Assembly (NCBI GenBank): GCA_002291855.1
Contig: DBAW01000239.1
Coordinates: 8,538 to 17,712 of the forward strand
Source of the DNA: Sphingomonas sp. UBA1000
Lineage (GTDB): Bacteria; Pseudomonadota; Alphaproteobacteria; Sphingomonadales; Sphingomonadaceae
DNA length: 9,175 nucleotides
Reading direction: 5' to 3'
A program made the translations under genes and the position numbers. Shown piece after piece: positions 6,151-9,175 of this stretch. How positions within the stretch are numbered: position 1 is the first letter of the stretch; the number at the start of each line of letters is the position of its first letter. A model generated the notes under the pieces. That model did no database searches, was not told the DNA's origin, and saw only the letters and a list, made by a program, of their open reading frames with translations.

Positions 6151-6633
6151 GTGCCGCGCCACAGCGAGACCCGGCAGCTGCCCTATTCGCCGGAGCAGAT
6201 GTTCGACCTGGTCGCCGATGTCGCGCGCTATGGCGAGTTTCTGCCCTGGGTCGCGGCAGTGCGGGTCCGGTCGGACAGCGATACCGAAATGGTTGCCGAC
6301 CTGATCGTCGGATTCAAGGCGCTGCGCGAACGCTTTACCAGCCGCGTCCACAAGACGCGGCCGGCGCGCATCACCGTCGATTATCTCGACGGGCCGCTCA
6401 AGCATCTCAGCAATGAATGGGTCTTCCGGCCGGACGGGCAGGGCGGCACGCTGGTCGATTTCACCGTCGATTTCGCGTTCCGCAACCGGCTGTTCGAAGC
6501 GATTGCCGGCCAGATGTTCGACACCGCGCTGCGCAAGATGATCGGCGCGTTCGAGGCGCGGGCCGCTGCCCTTTATTCCGGCGCGACCGACGCCTCTGGC
6601 ATCAGCAGTTCAAGCGCGCACAACGCCGCCTGA
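6151..6633 (+). CDS. Coq10/RatA-like START-domain protein, probable ubiquinone-binding chaperone
   Basis: The 160-residue product belongs to the polyketide cyclase/START lipid-binding family that includes eukaryotic Coq10 and bacterial RatA/PasT. It begins with the family's short strand (RQLPYSPEQMFDLVADVARYGEFLPW) and has the central VGFKALRERFTSRV and LVDFTVDFAFRNRLFEAIAG segments. The closing helix (FDTALRKMIGAFEARAAALY) follows. Coq10 members bind ubiquinone and support respiration; in alphaproteobacteria, with lipA directly upstream, that role is more likely than a toxin. The start is GTG at 6151, 5 nt after the lipA stop, with no clear ribosome binding site, so coupling to lipA is likely. 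The last 20 or so residues (GATDASGISSSS...) are low-complexity and are encoded opposite the end of cinA, overlapping it by 61 bp. Confidence 0.88.
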   Translation: MPRHSETRQLPYSPEQMFDLVADVARYGEFLPWVAAVRVRSDSDTEMVADLIVGFKALRERFTSRVHKTRPARITVDYLDGPLKHLSNEWVFRPDGQGGTLVDFTVDFAFRNRLFEAIAGQMFDTALRKMIGAFEARAAALYSGATDASGISSSSAHNAA

Positions 6634-7097
6634 AGCCGGATTCCGCCCCGGCCCAGATCGCCGAACTCGCGCCGCTCGGCCTTGACCTGATCGGGCGCGG
6701 CATCGCGTTCGGCGCGGGCGAACACCACGGTGCCGACCGGCTTTTTCTCGGTGCCGCCGCCCGGCCCCGCAACGCCGGTGATCGCCACGGTGACATCGGC
6801 GCGCGACCGGGCGAGCGCGCCCTGCGCCATCGCCCAGGCGACGGCGACCGACACCGAGCCGAAGGTTTCGAGCACGTCGAGGCTGACCGACAGCAGATCC
6901 ATCTTCGCTTCGTTCGAATAGGTGACGAAGCTGGTTTCGAACACGTCGGACGACCCGGCAATCTCGGTCAGCGCGGCACTCACCAGCCCGCCGGTGCAGC
7001 TTTCGGCCACCGCGATGCGCCGCCCGGCAGCGCGATTGGCCTCGATGACCGCGCGCGCAGCCTCGCGCAGCTGTTCGGGCAGCAGATAATCCGTCAT
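6573..7097 (-). CDS. CinA C-terminal-domain family protein, nicotinamide-nucleotide amidohydrolase (PncC-like)
   Basis: Stand-alone CinA C-terminal-domain proteins (PncC) hydrolyse nicotinamide mononucleotide to nicotinate mononucleotide and ammonia, recycling the NMN made when DNA ligase uses NAD. The 174-residue product shows the family motifs: AESCTGG (31-37), the TYSNEAK stretch (59-65) and ITGVAGPGGG followed by KPVGTVVFA (from 106). The N-terminal molybdopterin-binding domain of full-length CinA is missing, as is normal for this subfamily. One small oddity is GSVSVAVAWAMA (80-91), where most relatives have acidic residues after GxVS. A strong ribosome binding site (GGAGG, plus-strand 7105-7109) lies 7 nt before the ATG at 7097. 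The gene is downstream of ispDF on the same strand, and its end overlaps the coq10-like gene tail to tail. Confidence 0.92.
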   Translation of the reverse strand: MTDYLLPEQLREAARAVIEANRAAGRRIAVAESCTGGLVSAALTEIAGSSDVFETSFVTYSNEAKMDLLSVSLDVLETFGSVSVAVAWAMAQGALARSRADVTVAITGVAGPGGGTEKKPVGTVVFARAERDAAPDQVKAERREFGDLGRGGIRLQAALCALELLMPEASVAPE

Positions 7098-7189
7098 TCC
7101 AAAACCTCCCTCGGCCCCGGATAACCGGCGATTGCGGCAACCGCGTTGCACCATGCCGAAGGGCAGGTGACGCGGCGCCGGCCGGTCAT
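7094..7189 (-). CDS. Possible 31-residue small ORF bridging ispDF and cinA
   Basis: I do not recognise this reading frame. It starts with ATG (7189-7187) overlapping the ispDF stop as ATGA and ends with TGA (7096-7094) overlapping the cinA start as ATGA, so it spans the gap exactly. The product would begin MTGRRRVTC, contain cysteines at residues 9 and 14, and end GPREVLE. No ribosome binding site precedes it; translation would depend on ribosomes that finish ispDF restarting. The cinA ribosome binding site lies inside its last codons. It may be chance, a coupling leader that carries ribosomes to cinA, or the remnant of a gene lost from this position. Confidence 0.3.
   Translation of the reverse strand: MTGRRRVTCPSAWCNAVAAIAGYPGPREVLE
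7105..7109 (-). promoter_or_regulatory. Strong ribosome binding site for cinA
   Basis: On the minus strand GGGAGGT precedes the cinA ATG (7097) with 7 nt between GGAGG and the ATG. It is the clearest Shine-Dalgarno sequence in the window. It fixes the start against a longer in-frame reading that would run back to 7325 inside ispDF. Confidence 0.8.
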
Positions 7190-8352
7190 GCCAGAGCGTC
7201 GATGATCCGCACTGTGGCCACGGCCTGGGCGGCAATGCCTTCGCCCCGGCCGGTAAAGCCCAGCCGCTCCGTGGTCGTTGCCTTGACGCTAATCCGCCCT
7301 TCGGGAAGCCGCAACAGCCCGGCAATGTGCGCGCGGATGGCGTCCCGATATGGGCCGATCCGGGGTGCCTCGCAAATGATGGTCAGATCGACATGCTCGA
7401 TCCGCCCGCCGGCACGCGCGACGCGCAGCGCGGCATGTTCCAGAAAGCGTGACGAGGCCGCGCCGCGCCATTGCGGATCGCTGGGCGGGAAATGGCTGCC
7501 GATATCGCCATCGCCGATCGCGCCGAGCACCGCATCGGTCAGCGCATGCAGCGCGACATCGGCATCCGAATGGCCGATCAGCCCCTTATCATGGGGAATG
7601 TTGATCCCGCCGAGCCACAGCGGATAGCCGTCGCCCAGCCGGTGGACGTCATAGCCCATGCCGGTGCGCCAGCTGCTCGCCGCCGCCAACCAGGTCTCGG
7701 CGCGGTCGAAATCGGCCGGGTGGGTGATCTTGTCGAGCACCGCGTCGCCGGCGACCAGCGCGACCGGCTGCCCCAGCGCGCGCAGCATCTGGGCATCGTC
7801 GGTCGGTTCCTCGGCACCCGCCCAGCCGCGATGGGCGGCAAGGATCGCGTCCAGCCGGAACGCCTGTGGCGTCTGCACCCGCTGCAACCCGTCGCGCGGC
7901 ACGATGTCGCCAAGCGTGCCCGCCTCGCCACGGGCGAGCGTGTCGGCAACCGGCAGCACCGGCACCGCGCCGGCCGCATCGTCGAGCGCGGCGGCCAGCC
8001 GGTCGATCACCGCGACCGGAACCAGCGGGCGGGCGGCGTCATGGATCAGCACCCGCGCGCCGTGCCCGAGCGCTGCGACCGCCTCCAGCCCCGCCGCGAC
8101 CGAGGCACACCGCGTCGCCCCGCCCGCGACCATCGCCAGCACCGGCCGGCCGTCGAGTGCCGCATGTGCCATCTCCTCGGCACCTTCGGCCACGACCAGC
8201 ACCACGCCGCCGACGCGCGGATGGCGCATTAGCCCGTCATGGGCATGGGCGATCAGCGGCATGCCCGCCAGCGCGCGATATTGCTTGGGCAGGCCGCCGC
8301 CTGCGCGCTCACCGCGCCCGGCGGCAACGATCACTGCGATCATATCGGTCAT
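7186..8352 (-). CDS. ispDF: Bifunctional IspD/IspF: MEP cytidylyltransferase and MECDP synthase
   Basis: This fused cytoplasmic enzyme does two non-consecutive steps of the MEP isoprenoid pathway. IspD makes CDP-methylerythritol from MEP and CTP; IspF cyclises the phosphorylated product to 2-C-methyl-D-erythritol 2,4-cyclodiphosphate. The 388-residue product has IspD at about 1-225: VIVAAGRGERAGGGLPKQY, with R16 and K23 in the spacing of E. coli R20/K27, HDAARPLV (104-111), and LDKIT with K208. IspF follows at about 228-388: MGYDVHRLG with metal ligands D235 and H237, and H269 in ALHAL, matching D8/H10/H42 of E. coli. It also has IICEAPRIGPY and ATTTERLGFTGRGEGI. The fusion is typical of alphaproteobacteria and some epsilonproteobacteria. 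ATG at 8352 has no clear ribosome binding site; ATG at 8343 is an alternative. The gene diverges from dusB, 78 nt away. Confidence 0.97.
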   Translation of the reverse strand: MTDMIAVIVAAGRGERAGGGLPKQYRALAGMPLIAHAHDGLMRHPRVGGVVLVVAEGAEEMAHAALDGRPVLAMVAGGATRCASVAAGLEAVAALGHGARVLIHDAARPLVPVAVIDRLAAALDDAAGAVPVLPVADTLARGEAGTLGDIVPRDGLQRVQTPQAFRLDAILAAHRGWAGAEEPTDDAQMLRALGQPVALVAGDAVLDKITHPADFDRAETWLAAASSWRTGMGYDVHRLGDGYPLWLGGINIPHDKGLIGHSDADVALHALTDAVLGAIGDGDIGSHFPPSDPQWRGAASSRFLEHAALRVARAGGRIEHVDLTIICEAPRIGPYRDAIRAHIAGLLRLPEGRISVKATTTERLGFTGRGEGIAAQAVATVRIIDALA

Positions 8353-8378
8353 GCCCCGGGCGATAGACGGCTTGCGCC

Positions 8379-8407
8379 TTGTCGGAAAGGCCCGACACCG
8401 CTATGGG
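8379..8407 (+). promoter_or_regulatory. Candidate sigma-70-type promoter for dusB
   Basis: TTGTCG (8379-8384), 17 nt, then TATGGG (8402-8407). The -35 fits the alphaproteobacterial CTTG-C preference well, while the -10 is only partly consensus. Transcription would start near 8414, leaving a short leader of about 16 nt that contains the dusB ribosome binding site AAGG (8421-8424). Confidence 0.35.
8380..8397. promoter_or_regulatory. Inverted repeat over the candidate dusB -35 element
   Basis: TGTCGG (8380-8385) and CCGACA (8392-8397) form a perfect 6-bp dyad with a 6-nt centre. It lies in the 78-nt region between divergent ispDF and dusB and overlaps the candidate -35. It could be an operator for either gene; no known regulator's site is recognised. 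Confidence 0.3.
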
Positions 8408-8430
8408 ACTGCCTCTTTTCAAGGCACATC

Positions 8431-9175
8431 ATGTCGCGACTGAAGCCCATCGAGATCGGTCCGGTGCGGATCGAAAGCCCCGTGCTGCTGGCGCCGATGA
8501 CCGGCGTCACCGATCTGCCGTTCCGGCGGATCGTGCGCCGTTACGGATCGGGGCTGAACGTGACCGAGATGATCGCCAGCCAGGCGATGATCCGCGAGAC
8601 CCGCCAGTCGCTGCAAAAGGCCGCCTGGGACCCGATCGAGGAACCGGTGTCGATGCAGCTGGCCGGGTGCAGCCCGCGCGAAATGGCCGAAGCGGCGCGC
8701 CTGAACGAGGATCGCGGGGCCGCGATCATCGACATCAACATGGGCTGCCCGGTCAAGAAGGTGGTGAATGGCGATGCCGGGTCGGCGCTGATGCGCGATC
8801 TGCCGCTCGCCGCCGCGATCATCGAGGCGACGGTGAAGGCGGTCAGCCGCCCGGTGACGCTCAAGATGCGGATGGGCTGGGACCATCAGAGCCTCAATGC
8901 CCCCGAACTGGCGCGCATCGCCGAGGATCTGGGCGTGAAGATGATCACCGTGCACGGCCGCACCCGCTGCCAGATGTACAAGGGCGAGGCCGACTGGGCG
9001 TTCGTCGCGCGCGTCAAGCAGGCGGTGAAGGTGCCGGTGATCGTCAATGGCGATATCTGTTCGATCGCCGATGCCGAACAGGCGCTGGCGCAATCGGGCG
9101 CGGACGGGGTGATGATCGGCCGGGGCGCCTATGGCAAGCCGTGGCTGCTCGCGCAGGTGATGCGCTGGTTCGCGA
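8431..9175 (+). CDS. dusB: tRNA-dihydrouridine synthase DusB (NifR3 family), 3' end outside window
   Basis: Dus enzymes are FMN-dependent and reduce specific uridines in the tRNA D-loop using NADPH. The first 248 residues are visible and form most of the TIM barrel. APMTGVTDLPFR (21-32) binds FMN; INMGCPVKKV (102-111) holds the catalytic cysteine C106. LKMRMGW (145-150) with K146, VHGRTR (175-179) with H176, NGDI (206-209) and GVMIGRGAYGKPW (226-238) complete the flavin site. The start ATG at 8431 has AAGG 6 nt upstream. In alphaproteobacteria this gene was named nifR3 because it precedes ntrB-ntrC; whether those genes follow here cannot be seen. The gene diverges from ispDF, another common alphaproteobacterial neighbour. 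Confidence 0.96.
   Translation, partial: MSRLKPIEIGPVRIESPVLLAPMTGVTDLPFRRIVRRYGSGLNVTEMIASQAMIRETRQSLQKAAWDPIEEPVSMQLAGCSPREMAEAARLNEDRGAAIIDINMGCPVKKVVNGDAGSALMRDLPLAAAIIEATVKAVSRPVTLKMRMGWDHQSLNAPELARIAEDLGVKMITVHGRTRCQMYKGEADWAFVARVKQAVKVPVIVNGDICSIADAEQALAQSGADGVMIGRGAYGKPWLLAQVMRWFA

Noticed and set aside
7098..7325. Longer N-terminus for cinA starting inside ispDF
   Set aside because: A strong ribosome binding site and the normal family start are at 7097; the extra residues are a shadow of ispDF and the gap.
7471..8232. 253-codon plus-strand frame opposite ispDF
   Set aside because: Shadow of ispDF: low-complexity Arg/Gly/Ala sequence with no recognisable domain.
8419..9093. 224-codon minus-strand frame opposite dusB
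   Set aside because: His/Arg/Asp-rich antisense shadow; dusB has all family motifs on the plus strand.
1..9175. A new defence, mobile or secondary-metabolite system
   Set aside because: Every long gene is a recognisable housekeeping gene in a normal alphaproteobacterial order, with no transposase, integrase, CRISPR repeats or cargo genes seen.

Overview
The window looks like a chromosomal core segment of a GC-rich alphaproteobacterium, most likely a sphingomonad. The evidence is the fused ispDF gene standing next to dusB/nifR3, the lipA-coq10 pair, an alphaproteobacterial-type L31 without zinc cysteines, and above all the outer-membrane cluster rseP-bamA-skp-fabZ without lpxD, lpxA or lpxB. 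In most Gram-negative bacteria lpxD lies between skp and fabZ, and lpxA/lpxB follow. Sphingomonads carry glycosphingolipids in place of lipopolysaccharide, so a cluster of this kind fits them. The species assignment is inference.

Layout. (1) Positions 1-4088, plus strand: 3' end of rseP (intramembrane site-2 protease), bamA (outer-membrane protein insertase), skp/ompH (periplasmic chaperone) and fabZ (3-hydroxyacyl-ACP dehydratase). bamA, skp and fabZ are packed with a 1-nt overlap and a 2-nt gap, so they probably form one operon for envelope assembly. (2) Positions 4089-4509: a 106-nt gap with two perfect hairpins, then rpmE (L31), a 12-bp-stem terminator-like palindrome and three 16-bp tandem repeats that run into the end of the next gene. 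(3) Positions 4510-5157, minus strand: beta-carbonic anhydrase. (4) Positions 5225-6633, plus strand: lipA (lipoyl synthase) and a coq10-like ubiquinone-binding START-domain gene. (5) Positions 6573-8352, minus strand: ispDF (two steps of the MEP isoprenoid pathway), then cinA/pncC (NMN amidohydrolase-like); the tail of cinA overlaps the tail of coq10 by 61 bp. A 31-codon ORF exactly bridges ispDF and cinA with an ATGA overlap at each end. (6) Positions 8431-9175, plus strand: dusB (tRNA dihydrouridine synthase), cut by the window end.

The genes are housekeeping ones: outer-membrane biogenesis, fatty-acid, lipoate, quinone and isoprenoid metabolism, and translation. I found no mobile element, CRISPR array, tRNA, rRNA or defence system. 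The points most worth a second look are small: the structured rpmE leader, the bridging small ORF, the missing lpx genes, an unusual glutamine-rich Skp with a CxxC motif, cysteine pairs in BamA surface loops, and the tandem repeat at the end of the carbonic anhydrase gene.
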